A stretch of DNA of 64,000 nucleotides from Bacteroidales bacterium (GTDB lineage: Bacteria > Bacteroidota > Bacteroidia > Bacteroidales > UBA932): the NCBI GenBank assembly GCA_017519185.1, contig JAFWSX010000023.1, positions 148,346 through 212,345 of the forward strand, read 5' to 3'. Each line of letters opens with the position of its first letter. Position 1 is the first letter of the stretch. Below are positions 18,001 to 25,903 of the stretch, piece after piece. The position numbers and the translations under genes are program-made. Under the pieces are notes generated by a model that worked only from the letters and a program-made list of their open reading frames with translations, ran no database searches and was not told the DNA's origin.

Positions 18001-19636
18001 TTCCTCGATAATGTCCGACCTCACCGGCAGCCTCTCCCTGACGGCTGAAGTGAACGGTCCGCTCGACAAGTTGGATATCACCTCAAGCTACGGACATCTC
18101 AACAACTTTGCAGGAAAGCTCAATTACACCCAGGTAAGGTATGGCATAGACGGCGACTTTGACATAACTCCTCAGGGTGTCACTGTCCGCTCCGCAAGGA
18201 TAACCGACGGCGTGAACGGCAACGGAACGATCAGCGGAGGCGTCAAGTTCGACCATTTCCAGGATATCAGTCTTGACCTGAGGATGCGGGTCCGCAATAT
18301 GGCAGCACTCAACACTACTGCCTCGGACAACCCCACTTTCTATGGAAAAGCCGTGGCGAGCAACGGAGACATCTCGCTGTCTGGCCCCATAAATGACATC
18401 AAGCTGAACGTGAACGCTGCCACCGGTCCTTCTTCGCTCCGTATCCCGCTCGGTTCAGTTACCGCTGCAACTCAGTCCATTCTCACGTTCATCAACAATG
18501 AAACGGCCCCGATACTCAGCACATATGACTCGCTGCTGCTGCGCCATTCCGCCGTGAAGAAAGGAAAGGACAAGACCCAGGGCAATTTCGGAGTCAACCT
18601 GCGTCTGCAGGCCACCAACGATGCCGAGATCAATATCGACATCGACAGGACCTCGGGCAACACGCTCAAGGCCAAAGGTGCCGGAGACATCAACATCAGC
18701 GTTCTAAACAATCAGTTTGACATAAGGGGCAACTACGGCATCGACGAGGGAAGCTTCAACTACAAGCTGCTCGGCCTCACCAACAAGTTGTTCACGATCA
18801 ACAAGGGAGGTACCGTCAACTTCACCGGAGACGTGATGAACACGGACCTGGACATTACGGCCCAGTACGACACCAAAGCTTCCATATCTCCTCTCCTGAC
18901 CGACTCGATCTCTAATTCGGCGCGCAAGAATGTCAAGTGCCTGCTTGATGTGACCGGAAAGCTGTCGAATCCCCAGCTCGGATTCGACGTGGTGGTCCAG
19001 GACCTGGAGCCCACCATCCAGGCCCAGATACAGCCCGCCCTGATGACTGAGGAGAAACGCATGAAGCAGTTCGTCTCAGTCCTGCTTACCGGAAACTTCC
19101 TGCCTGACGACCAGTCCGGAATCTACAATGCCGCAACCAGAGTGAACTACCTCAACATCGGCGAGCTGATGGCAAACCAGCTGAACGACATACTCGAGCA
19201 GCTCAACATCCCGATAGACCTCGGGCTCAACTACCAGAACAACGACAGCGGAAATGACGTCGTAGACGTGGCCATCAGCACCCAGCTGTTCAACAACCGC
19301 GTGACCATCAACGGCAACATCGGCAACAGGCAGTACAACACCGCAGGCAAGAGCGACGTGATGGGCGACATAGACATATCCATCAAGCTTGGAAAGAAAG
19401 GACGCACGAAACTCACTCTGTTCTCACACTCGGCCGATGATTTCAGCAGCTACCTCGACCAGACTCAGCGCAACGGCGCCGGTATTGCCTTCGGCAAGGA
19501 GTTTGACACTCTCAAAGAATTGTTCCAAGGTAATTCCGACAGGCCGCAACGTCGTGAACCCGGAGATAGGCAGCGCCCTGAAGGACGGCCTGCCCCTCGA
19601 GAGCGAGGGTCGCGTCCAGACAGGAATCGGGAGTAA
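15089..19636 (+). CDS. tamB: TamB-like translocation/assembly module protein (DUF490)
   Basis: 1515 aa from the ATG at 15089 (an in-frame TTG lies one codon earlier). One N-terminal membrane helix (about residues 5-25) is followed by a very long, repetitive beta-rich periplasmic stretch of alternating Asp/Asn and hydrophobic strands, typical of bridge-like lipid-transport proteins. The C-terminal DUF490 region includes NLRLQATNDAEINID, GNYGIDEGSFNYKLLGL and VLLTGNFLPDD, and ends at FGKEFDTLKELF. After that comes an unusual tail of about 35 residues dominated by Arg, Pro, Glu and Gly. The last 125 bases overlap folP on the opposite strand, and that overlap encodes this tail. The role, phospholipid transport or outer membrane biogenesis, follows the family. 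Confidence 0.9.
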   Translation: MKVLRKILLGLLLLLLLLPVVAVVALQLPRVQNHICRVVSKSVSSNLNGSIDFGEVYYQLFDRVILKDVVLKDEAQDTVARLGKLSLNVKLLKAITGHVTVNSLELSDALLNLEVDEEGTLNIAKIFPPSDKERDTTSKGILAYFDNVLVDVRNIKLNNSEVNLVRHTPDKPGIKKLELGERTIDWKDLHVKNLNLDISDIRYNLRNRSVSANVNGITLEESRGLRIEDLKFKAALDAAGIHLEKFRYLDNFSDIKLDYANALFEDFSDFSDFLHKVSLDCSLDDAKVSLASLGLYLPALDYLTLTLKANGKVKGPVANMKISSFTVDGPGTSHVELSGQLNGLPLSDLTIMSANISKCHFTTTDLEQIISSVAQQPLKKGTLSKFAPGTTFNFTGFMDGFFTDFVAYGGLSSNIGRVDVDLLCQSTPNVGFSMDGFMDASNFHLGKFLQNDKMGELSCSADLSGFASPAKDQSYFRMDSLYVSKFNFNEYDYKGITASGKLDSEGLEILARDDDPNLDFDLKADISNAKDGQRTYDVDMDLRKANLVALNLDKQEVSIVGMKLNGSVLQTGKDTFEGDIFINDLDCINATGLHDLGDIRLNASLLPSNQNLTLSSSFLNARLTGTTSISDIVKDAKYALLHNKLDTLLKAPKDALKYSGGQFGIDLRVADIRQLLAFVMPDLHIENGTSLSFQTDSTGSSTFTLKSDLLSFKDIYSRDLLLTFDSIDSTAFASIDADLIRIGSLVAYNNHLGAGIEDNQVKLDISYDNTGNEQSSKGNLKATVAFPDSSAAYKVLVALDKSGFVVDGKEWQIDPSSILIDKGRFNIRDFALESSGQYMKVNGVISDNPEEECTVDLNNFDMSLANIFLKEPLSLAGRLTGNARASALLGDYEMSADLAADSVYLSGNLLGDLLVKANWEEQNDKIDFSLLNTLQDRKVVDITGGLQPKDKLLSATARIDSLAASVLTPFISSIMSDLTGSLSLTAEVNGPLDKLDITSSYGHLNNFAGKLNYTQVRYGIDGDFDITPQGVTVRSARITDGVNGNGTISGGVKFDHFQDISLDLRMRVRNMAALNTTASDNPTFYGKAVASNGDISLSGPINDIKLNVNAATGPSSLRIPLGSVTAATQSILTFINNETAPILSTYDSLLLRHSAVKKGKDKTQGNFGVNLRLQATNDAEINIDIDRTSGNTLKAKGAGDINISVLNNQFDIRGNYGIDEGSFNYKLLGLTNKLFTINKGGTVNFTGDVMNTDLDITAQYDTKASISPLLTDSISNSARKNVKCLLDVTGKLSNPQLGFDVVVQDLEPTIQAQIQPALMTEEKRMKQFVSVLLTGNFLPDDQSGIYNAATRVNYLNIGELMANQLNDILEQLNIPIDLGLNYQNNDSGNDVVDVAISTQLFNNRVTINGNIGNRQYNTAGKSDVMGDIDISIKLGKKGRTKLTLFSHSADDFSSYLDQTQRNGAGIAFGKEFDTLKELFQGNSDRPQRREPGDRQRPEGRPAPRERGSRPDRNRE

Positions 19637-20297
19637 GCCCAAGCGGTTCCCACACCATCCTCTTCCTCGATATTCCGACCAGCAGCGGCTTTCCGAGCTC
19701 CTTGAACTCACCGAGCCTTGCCAGCATCTCGAGATTCTGCCGGACATTCTTGGCGAAACCAAAGCCTGGATCCAGTATCCAATCCTCCACTCCTGCTTCT
19801 TCAGCCCTGCGGCCGAATGCCCTGAAATAGTCCTTGACGTCAGCGACCACATCGCCGTATGTGCACAACGAATCCATCGTCCGGCCATTCCCGCGGCTGT
19901 GCATCGCTATGTATGGCAGCCCGAGTTCGGCCACCGTATCGAGCATCCTGCCGTCGGCCTCTCCAGCCGAAATATCGTTCACCATAAAGGGGCCTATGCG
20001 GTCATAGCAGCGTCTGACGATTTCAGAAGAAAAAGTATCGACAGAGAAGCTGCAGTCCTGGAAATCGGACGAAATCACTCCGAGAACCGGACGAAGCCTC
20101 TTCCATTCCTCGGTCTCCCCGGGATAGACGCTTCCCGGCCGGGAACTGCAAGCACCGATGTCGATGATGTCAGCTCCGTCACTGAACATGGAAGCGGCCC
20201 TGGCGCGGAAAGAATCCTCGTTTTCAACCCTGCTGTGTCGATAAAATGAATCGTCATTCAGGTTAATGATTCCTATTATGTTAGTATCTTTGTACAC
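19512..20297 (-). CDS. folP: Dihydropteroate synthase
   Basis: Joins p-aminobenzoate to the pterin pyrophosphate in folate synthesis. 261 aa. It shows the family order NIIGIINLNDDSF, DIGACSSRPG, ILDPGFGFAKN, LVGISRKRM and the closing YLRVHDV. The start must be the GTG at 20297, because the conserved first strand begins six codons later and no ATG precedes it. A TATATTTG box ends 4 nt before this GTG, so the mRNA is probably leaderless. The 3' end lies 125 bases inside tamB on the other strand. The DPS C terminus looks complete, so folP is likely the older user of the shared bases. Confidence 0.93.
   Translation of the reverse strand: MYKDTNIIGIINLNDDSFYRHSRVENEDSFRARAASMFSDGADIIDIGACSSRPGSVYPGETEEWKRLRPVLGVISSDFQDCSFSVDTFSSEIVRRCYDRIGPFMVNDISAGEADGRMLDTVAELGLPYIAMHSRGNGRTMDSLCTYGDVVADVKDYFRAFGRRAEEAGVEDWILDPGFGFAKNVRQNLEMLARLGEFKELGKPLLVGISRKRMVWEPLGLTPDSCLDATLALEGQAVLQGAAYLRVHDVAACRNYLGTIL
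20285..20292 (+). promoter_or_regulatory. -7 box of tmk (TATCTTTG)
   Basis: Consensus -7 box lying inside the first codons of the divergent folP gene, 26 nt before the tmk ATG. No -33 TTTG at standard spacing. Confidence 0.6.
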
Positions 20298-20301
20298 AAT
20301 G

Positions 20302-20309
20302 CAAATATA
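20302..20309 (-). promoter_or_regulatory. -7 box of folP (TATATTTG)
   Basis: Minus-strand consensus box ending 4 nt before the folP GTG. It lies between the tmk -7 box and the tmk start, so the two promoters overlap face to face. Confidence 0.65.
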
Positions 20310-20318
20310 TACAATTAA

Positions 20319-20999
20319 ATGCTCATAGTTCTCGAAGGGCTGGATGGCGCAGGCAAATCCACCCAGGTAAAAATGCTTGACGAATATCTGCAGTCAGCAG
20401 GCAAGAAGACCAGATTCCTGCATTTCCCAAGATATGAAGCTCCCATATACGGAGACCTGATCGCCAGGTTCCTCAGAGGCGACTTCGGTGACAACGACAC
20501 GGTGCATCCGCAACTGGTAGCCCTGCTGTATTCACTCGACCGGATCGACGCCGCTCCTGTCATAAGGCAATGGCTGGATGACGGATACTGCGTGATCCTG
20601 GACAGATATGTATATTCCAACATTGCTTTCCAGTGCGCAAAGCTGCCTGACAAGGAGCAGTCCGACAAGCTCCGCGAGTGGATTTTCAATTATGAATACA
20701 AAGTGTCAGGCATTCCCGAGCCCGATTTCAACATCTTCCTCGACGTGCCCATCGTGTTTGTAGACCGCCAGCTTAAGCGCAACCGCGTCGGCAGCGACCG
20801 CGACTACCTCGACGGCAAGAGCGACATCCACGAGTCCAGCATCGAATTCCAGAAGAAAGTCAGGAACATCTACCTCAGGCAGTGCGAACTCGACAGCCAG
20901 TTCATCCGCATAGACTGCGCCGGCACAGACGGAGACATCCTTCCGGCAGAAGTCATTTTCAACGATCTTAAACAAATCATATCCCAAAGACTCAAATGA
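20319..20999 (+). CDS. tmk: Thymidylate kinase
   Basis: Phosphorylates dTMP to dTDP. 226 aa. The P-loop GLDGAGKST is at residues 7-15, the DR-Y motif is LDRYVYSN, and a lid region with RNRVGSDRDYLDGKSDIHE follows. Its last four bases overlap the start of the DoxX-like gene (ATGA), making tmk the first gene of a three-gene unit with a membrane protein and a DPP III lipoprotein; the functional link is not obvious. Confidence 0.96.
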   Translation: MLIVLEGLDGAGKSTQVKMLDEYLQSAGKKTRFLHFPRYEAPIYGDLIARFLRGDFGDNDTVHPQLVALLYSLDRIDAAPVIRQWLDDGYCVILDRYVYSNIAFQCAKLPDKEQSDKLREWIFNYEYKVSGIPEPDFNIFLDVPIVFVDRQLKRNRVGSDRDYLDGKSDIHESSIEFQKKVRNIYLRQCELDSQFIRIDCAGTDGDILPAEVIFNDLKQIISQRLK

Positions 21000-22225
21000 G
21001 ATTCCTCCGGGCCATATGCAGGCTGGTCTTCGGCCTCACCTTCATTTTTTCAGGTTTCGTAAAACTTTTGTCCCCTGTCGGGACTTCACTCATCCTTCAG
21101 GAATATTTCTCAGCCTTGCATCTGGGCTTCCTCTCCGGAACCGCCCTGTATGCAGGTATGCTGCTGGCGGTATGCGAATTCGTGACAGGTATGTGCGTCC
21201 TGCTGTCTGTCCGCATTAGGGTGTTCTCGGGCATAGGTTTCTATATGTGCTGCTTCTTCACCCTGCTTACGCTGTATCTCGCTCTGTTCAACCCCATCAG
21301 CGACTGCGGATGCTTCGGTGAGGCCGTGCATCTCACCAATTGGCAGACCTTCTTCAAGAACCTTATCCTGCTGCCGTGCATAGCACTGATCTATTTCCAG
21401 CGCAAGAAGATTCCCCCCATCGCAAACCGTGCGGTGGAATGGGTTTTCGCAGGGTTCTTCATCGTGGCGGCAGTGGCCTTGTGGCTTCATTCCCATCTGG
21501 CGGTTCCGATGTACGAGTTCACTCCCTACAAGACCGGAGCTTATGTTTCAACCGAAGAGGACGAGGCCGACTTCGAGACCACTTTCATCTACGAGAAGGA
21601 TGGCAGGCAGGAGAGTTTCAGCCTTGAGAACCTTCCCGACTCAACCTGGAACTATGTGGAGACCGTCACTAATATGACCGGCACCGCCGGACAGTATTCA
21701 GACTTCATCATACAGGACAACGAAGGCAATGACGTCGCACCCTTCATCCTGGCCAGCGAAGATGTCATCCTTGTTTCGATCTACGATCCCGACAAACTCA
21801 GGGAGAAAGACTGGCAGCGGATAGTATCCTTTACCGAGAAAGCCCTTGCCGCAGGAGCTGACATTTTCTTCGCCTCAGCTACCGGCAGTAACGGCATCCC
21901 TGCAGGCTTCCCCTTCGAAGTAGGATATGCGGACCGCAAACTGCTGCTGACCTTGAACCGTGCCAACGGAGGAGCGACGCTATTCAGCGACAGCTATATC
22001 GCCCAGAAATGGACGCCTGCCACTATGGACAAGGCCAGCCTCGAGGACATCCTGGCTGACGACGGAGAGACCCTGGTGGTCCGTAACGCCATCCGAGGCA
22101 ATGTCCTGGCATCCTGCCTTGTTCTCGGAATAGTCCTGGCGCTGTTCCTCATCTACTACATCTGCAAGATCAGCTATAAATACTCTACCCTTAACAAGGG
22201 CAACAAAAAAGAAGATGAAGCATAA
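20996..22225 (+). CDS. DoxX/MauE-like membrane protein (BT_3928-type)
   Basis: 409 aa. The first 150 residues hold four to five membrane helices of the DoxX/MauE type, with the conserved loop ISDCGCFGEAVHLTNWQTFFKN between helices. In MauE-related proteins this loop is a redox-active or maturation site. A soluble domain of about 200 residues follows with a thioredoxin-like look (VILVSIYDPDKLREKDWQRI), then one helix near residues 365-385. This layout matches the Bacteroidales proteins called BT_3928 family, of unknown function. It overlaps tmk by 4 bases and the next gene by 11. Confidence 0.8.
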   Translation: MRFLRAICRLVFGLTFIFSGFVKLLSPVGTSLILQEYFSALHLGFLSGTALYAGMLLAVCEFVTGMCVLLSVRIRVFSGIGFYMCCFFTLLTLYLALFNPISDCGCFGEAVHLTNWQTFFKNLILLPCIALIYFQRKKIPPIANRAVEWVFAGFFIVAAVALWLHSHLAVPMYEFTPYKTGAYVSTEEDEADFETTFIYEKDGRQESFSLENLPDSTWNYVETVTNMTGTAGQYSDFIIQDNEGNDVAPFILASEDVILVSIYDPDKLREKDWQRIVSFTEKALAAGADIFFASATGSNGIPAGFPFEVGYADRKLLLTLNRANGGATLFSDSYIAQKWTPATMDKASLEDILADDGETLVVRNAIRGNVLASCLVLGIVLALFLIYYICKISYKYSTLNKGNKKEDEA

Positions 22226-24203
22226 AATACTACCTGTTATGGCAATTGTCTGCATACTTGCCTCTTCCTGCGACCGGACACAGGCTCCATCTGAATTCAG
22301 ATACAGTCTCGACGAATTCGCAGACCTCGAAGTCATAAGATACCAGATACCCGACTGGGAGAATCTCTCTTTCGGGCAGAAACAGTATATCTACTACCTG
22401 AGCGAAGCCGCCAAATACGGGCGGGACATAATCTGGGAGCAGAACTACCATTACAACCTCCCGATCCGCAAGGCTCTGGAAAAGATCATCAGAACGTACA
22501 GCGGCGACAAGCAGTCCAAAGAATGGCAGGACTTCATGGTCTATGCCAAGAGGGTGTTCTTCAGCAACGGAATCCATCACCACTACGGCGAGCACAAGTT
22601 CTTTCCGGACTGTCCCAGGGAATTCATGGAATCCCTTTTCTCGGCTGCAGGCTGCGACAAGTCTCTTGTAGAGATCATCTACAATCCCCAGATCGCCCCT
22701 TTCAGGAGATATCAGGGCGAAGGGGTTGACCTTATCAAGGCATCAGCCAATCACCTTTATGAGGGCGTAAGCCAGAAAGAGGCAGAGGCATTCTACAACG
22801 CGATGGAAGACCCGAATGACCCGGAGCCCGTTTCCTACGGCCTCAACAGCCGGCTCGTGAAACGCCCTGACGGCACGCTTGAAGAGCTGAAATACACCAC
22901 AGGCGGCCTGTACGGCAAGGCCCTCTCCAAGATTGTGGAGAATCTCGAAGCTGCCGCAGCAGTTGCGGAGAATGACGCACAGAGGAAGTACATCGCCGAG
23001 CTGGTGGACTACTACCGCACCGGCGATCTCAAGACCTGGGACAAATACAACATCAGCTGGGTGAATGACACCCTTTCCGCCGTAGATTTCATCAACGGTT
23101 TCATCGAAGTATACGGTGACCCTCTGGGATTCAAGGGCAACTTTGAGGCAATGGTCAACGTCCGTGACGAAGACGCATCGCAGCGCACGGTTACGATCAG
23201 CGAGAATGCCCAATGGTTCGAGGACCACTCACCTGTCGATCCGAGATTCCGGAAGGCCAAGGTCAAGGGCATCTCCGCCAAAGTCATAAATGCGTTGTGC
23301 CTTGCCGGAGACACCTACCCTTCTACCGCCATAGGCATCAACCTGCCCAATGCAGACTGGATCAGGAAGGAGCACGGCTCGAAATCCGTAACGATAGCCA
23401 ACATCACAGAGGCCTACGACAAAGCAGCGAATGAAAAGGAGAACAGCGTACTCAAGGAGTTTGCGTGGGACGAGGCCGAAATCGAAAGGGCAAAGGAATT
23501 TGAATACATCACGGACAATCTCCATACCGACCTTCACGAATGCCTCGGCCACGGCTCCGGCCAACTGCTTGAAGGCACTCCTTCAAATGCCCTGAAAGAA
23601 TACAGCTCTACTCTGGAAGAGGCGCGAGCCGACCTGTTCGCTCTGTGGTACCTTGCCGACCCTAAACTCGTCGAGCTCGGTCTGCTGGACAATCCTGATG
23701 CATACAAGGCACAGTACGACAGCTATATCCGCAACGGCATCTTCACACAGTTCACCAGGATTGAACTTGGCAAGCAGAACACCGAGGCGCATATGCAGAA
23801 CCGTAAGCTTATCGCAGACTGGTGCTTCGAGCAAGGCGCAGCGCAGAATGTCATAGAAAAGCGCAGACGCGGCGGCAAGACCTATTTCGTGATCAACGAC
23901 TACCAGGCGCTGAGGAATCTGTTCGGCAGGCTTCTCGCCGAGATACAGCGCATCAAGAGCGAAGGCGACTACGCTGCCGGCAAGGCATTGGTTGAGAAAT
24001 ACGCAGTGAACATCGACCCGGAACTGCACCGTGAAGTACTCGAAAGATATGCCGCCCTTCAGCTGAAACCTTACAGAGGATTCGTCAATCCGGACATCGT
24101 TCCTGTCGTGAAAAACGGAAAGGTTATCGACTACCGCATAGATTATTGCACGGATTTTGTAGCGCAGCAGCTCGAATACGGAGAAAAGTACTCAACTTTA
24201 TAA
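22215..24203 (+). CDS. Dipeptidyl-peptidase III (M49), lipoprotein
   Basis: 662 aa. A lipoprotein signal (ILASSC, lipidated Cys19) places it in the envelope. The zinc motif HECLGH at 441-446 is the variant known from Bacteroidota DPP III, and the third ligand region EEARAD is at 468-473. M49 enzymes release dipeptides from the N terminus of oligopeptides. The gene starts 11 bases before the end of the DoxX-like gene. Homologues are often mislabelled 'dihydrofolate reductase' in databases; nothing in this sequence supports that. Confidence 0.92.
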   Translation: MKHKILPVMAIVCILASSCDRTQAPSEFRYSLDEFADLEVIRYQIPDWENLSFGQKQYIYYLSEAAKYGRDIIWEQNYHYNLPIRKALEKIIRTYSGDKQSKEWQDFMVYAKRVFFSNGIHHHYGEHKFFPDCPREFMESLFSAAGCDKSLVEIIYNPQIAPFRRYQGEGVDLIKASANHLYEGVSQKEAEAFYNAMEDPNDPEPVSYGLNSRLVKRPDGTLEELKYTTGGLYGKALSKIVENLEAAAAVAENDAQRKYIAELVDYYRTGDLKTWDKYNISWVNDTLSAVDFINGFIEVYGDPLGFKGNFEAMVNVRDEDASQRTVTISENAQWFEDHSPVDPRFRKAKVKGISAKVINALCLAGDTYPSTAIGINLPNADWIRKEHGSKSVTIANITEAYDKAANEKENSVLKEFAWDEAEIERAKEFEYITDNLHTDLHECLGHGSGQLLEGTPSNALKEYSSTLEEARADLFALWYLADPKLVELGLLDNPDAYKAQYDSYIRNGIFTQFTRIELGKQNTEAHMQNRKLIADWCFEQGAAQNVIEKRRRGGKTYFVINDYQALRNLFGRLLAEIQRIKSEGDYAAGKALVEKYAVNIDPELHREVLERYAALQLKPYRGFVNPDIVPVVKNGKVIDYRIDYCTDFVAQQLEYGEKYSTL

Positions 24204-24212
24204 CCCGCTGGC

Positions 24213-24243
24213 TTTGAATTATTAGAATAAATTCTTAACTTTC
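24213..24243 (+). promoter_or_regulatory. Probable promoter of the oxidoreductase/DUF1080 operon
   Basis: TTTG at 24213-24216 and TAACTTTC at 24236-24243 with 19 bp between them; the last base of the -7 box deviates (C for G). The leader to the first ATG is 44 nt. The 84-bp gap separates this operon from tmk-DPP III. Confidence 0.6.
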
Positions 24244-24287
24244 GACGAATTTTTGGCTTTATTCAACCTTAATATCAAAAACACAAT

Positions 24288-25901
24288 ATGAAAGATTTTT
24301 CAAGACGTCAATTCCTCAAGACTGCAGGCGTAGCTACAGCCGGTGCAGTTCTTACCGGTTCTGCAGCAAGTGCAGCCAGCAAAGCCGGCGCTTTCAACCC
24401 TGTCCAGACTGAGCTGGAAGCTGCAAAGGCTGACGGACAGAAAGTCCGTCTGGCTTGTATCGGTGCTGCCAACCAGGCTGCATCTGACATCGGTCAGTTC
24501 GACCGTTCAGGTATCTGCGAGATCACCTGCATCTGTGATGTGGACATCAAGAGCGCAGGATGCCAGCGTACCATCGCCAACCATCCCAAGGCAAAAGTTT
24601 TCACTGATTTCAGGGAAATGTTCGACAAGGCTCACAACGACTTCGACGCCGTTCTCGTAGCCATCCCGGACTTCGCACACTTCCCTGCTGCAATGCTCGC
24701 CATTTCTTATGGCAAGAGTGTTTATATCGAGAAGCCCATGTGCCGTACATTCAACGAAGCCGAGCTCCTCTGCGACATAGCCAACCGTCATCCGGAAGCT
24801 GCCACCCAGGTCGGTAACCAGGGTCACTCAGGCGAGAACTACTTCCAGTTCAAGGCCTGGTATGAAGCCGGTATCATCAACGACTGCCGCAAGATCACTG
24901 CTCACTTCAACAACTGGCGCCGCTGGTATCCTTACGATCCGGCTATCACCAAATTCCCGGAGGCTGAGCCTATTCCCGACGGAATGGACTGGGACACCTG
25001 GCTGACTACTGCCAAGTTCCACGAGTTCAACGGCAAATATCACCCTGGCAACTGGCGTGGCTGGTATGACTTCGGTATGGGAGCAATTGGTGACTGGGCT
25101 GCCCACATCATCGACACTCCCCACCAGTTCCTCCGTCTTGGTGTTCCTTACGAAGTTGATCCTATCCACGTAGTGAACCACAACGACTTCTTCTTCCCGT
25201 TCGAGACCACTTTACGTTTCAAATTCGCCGCACGCGGCAAATTGCCTGAGTGCGAAGTTACCTGGTATGACGGCGAGAAGAACATTCCTGAGCTTCCTAA
25301 CGGATACTGGGATACTGAAACCAATGCAGACAGCAACATCCCCGCAATCACCGTCAACGGCCAGACTGTCGACCCGAGAAGCCTCGGCGGCGCAGCCGGT
25401 CAGAGACCTCAGGGCGGCCAGGGTGGTCAGAGACCTCAAGGCGGCCAGAGACCTGCCGGTGGCGGCCAGAGGCCTGCTGCCGCAGCAGCTCCCGCAGCCA
25501 ACGGTCCGCGCGTTCCTTCACCCGGCAGTGAGCTTTACTGCAAGGGTCCGGACGGAAAAGACCTCGTTATCAAACGTGGTTCTCACGCCGCTGCATCTCA
25601 GATCATCGGCGAAGCAAGGGCCAAGGAACTCGAGAAATATATGCCTCAGGTTCCTGAGTCACCTTCTAATCACTACGAGAACTTCCTTCTCGGAGCAATG
25701 GGAAGAGAAAAGACCCGTTCTTCAATTCAGGTATTCACCCCGCTGGCTCAGATGTTCTCACTTGGCACAATCGCCATGCGTCTGAACAGGAAGATCATCT
25801 TCGACAATGTAACCAAGTCCTGCGTAGGTGACCGCTTCGCAACAGCTCTGCTTTGCGACCAGCCGCCGAGAAAGGGTTGGGAAGAATTCTACAAACTCTA
25901 A
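24288..25901 (+). CDS. Gfo/Idh/MocA oxidoreductase, Tat-exported, with GQRP-rich insert
   Basis: 537 aa. An N-terminal Tat signal (SRRQFLKTAG, then an Ala-rich core ending near residue 31) indicates export of a folded NAD(P)-dependent enzyme. The nucleotide fold starts VRLACIGAANQ and the family EKP motif is at 148-150 (Lys149). Conserved blocks TQVGNQGHSGENYFQF and GMGAIGDWAAHIIDTPHQF are typical of Bacteroidota family members acting on glycosides. Between about residues 367 and 411 is a low-complexity insert built on repeats of Gly-Gln-Arg-Pro, then Ala-Pro. It is the first gene of a five-gene operon with a DUF1080 protein 2 bases after its stop. Sugar C3 oxidation or reduction is inference from family and neighbours. 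Confidence 0.9.
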   Translation: MKDFSRRQFLKTAGVATAGAVLTGSAASAASKAGAFNPVQTELEAAKADGQKVRLACIGAANQAASDIGQFDRSGICEITCICDVDIKSAGCQRTIANHPKAKVFTDFREMFDKAHNDFDAVLVAIPDFAHFPAAMLAISYGKSVYIEKPMCRTFNEAELLCDIANRHPEAATQVGNQGHSGENYFQFKAWYEAGIINDCRKITAHFNNWRRWYPYDPAITKFPEAEPIPDGMDWDTWLTTAKFHEFNGKYHPGNWRGWYDFGMGAIGDWAAHIIDTPHQFLRLGVPYEVDPIHVVNHNDFFFPFETTLRFKFAARGKLPECEVTWYDGEKNIPELPNGYWDTETNADSNIPAITVNGQTVDPRSLGGAAGQRPQGGQGGQRPQGGQRPAGGGQRPAAAAAPAANGPRVPSPGSELYCKGPDGKDLVIKRGSHAAASQIIGEARAKELEKYMPQVPESPSNHYENFLLGAMGREKTRSSIQVFTPLAQMFSLGTIAMRLNRKIIFDNVTKSCVGDRFATALLCDQPPRKGWEEFYKL

Positions 25902-25903
25902 TC

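Noticed and set aside
19389..20249. 286-codon plus-strand frame spanning the tamB end and antisense to folP
   Set aside because: Out of frame with tamB and opposite a complete folP; no recognisable domain.
22215..24203. 'Dihydrofolate reductase' label often given to this family, tempting because folP and tmk are close
   Set aside because: The sequence has HECLGH and EEARAD zinc-peptidase motifs and a lipobox; it is an M49 peptidase.
24204..24287. tRNA or riboswitch in the gap before the oxidoreductase operon
   Set aside because: 84 bp of A/T-rich sequence with promoter-like elements but no cloverleaf or conserved aptamer core that I can see.
25267..25785. 172-codon alternative-frame product across the GQRP region
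   Set aside because: Caused by the repetitive, stop-poor DNA of the insert; the oxidoreductase frame explains the sequence.
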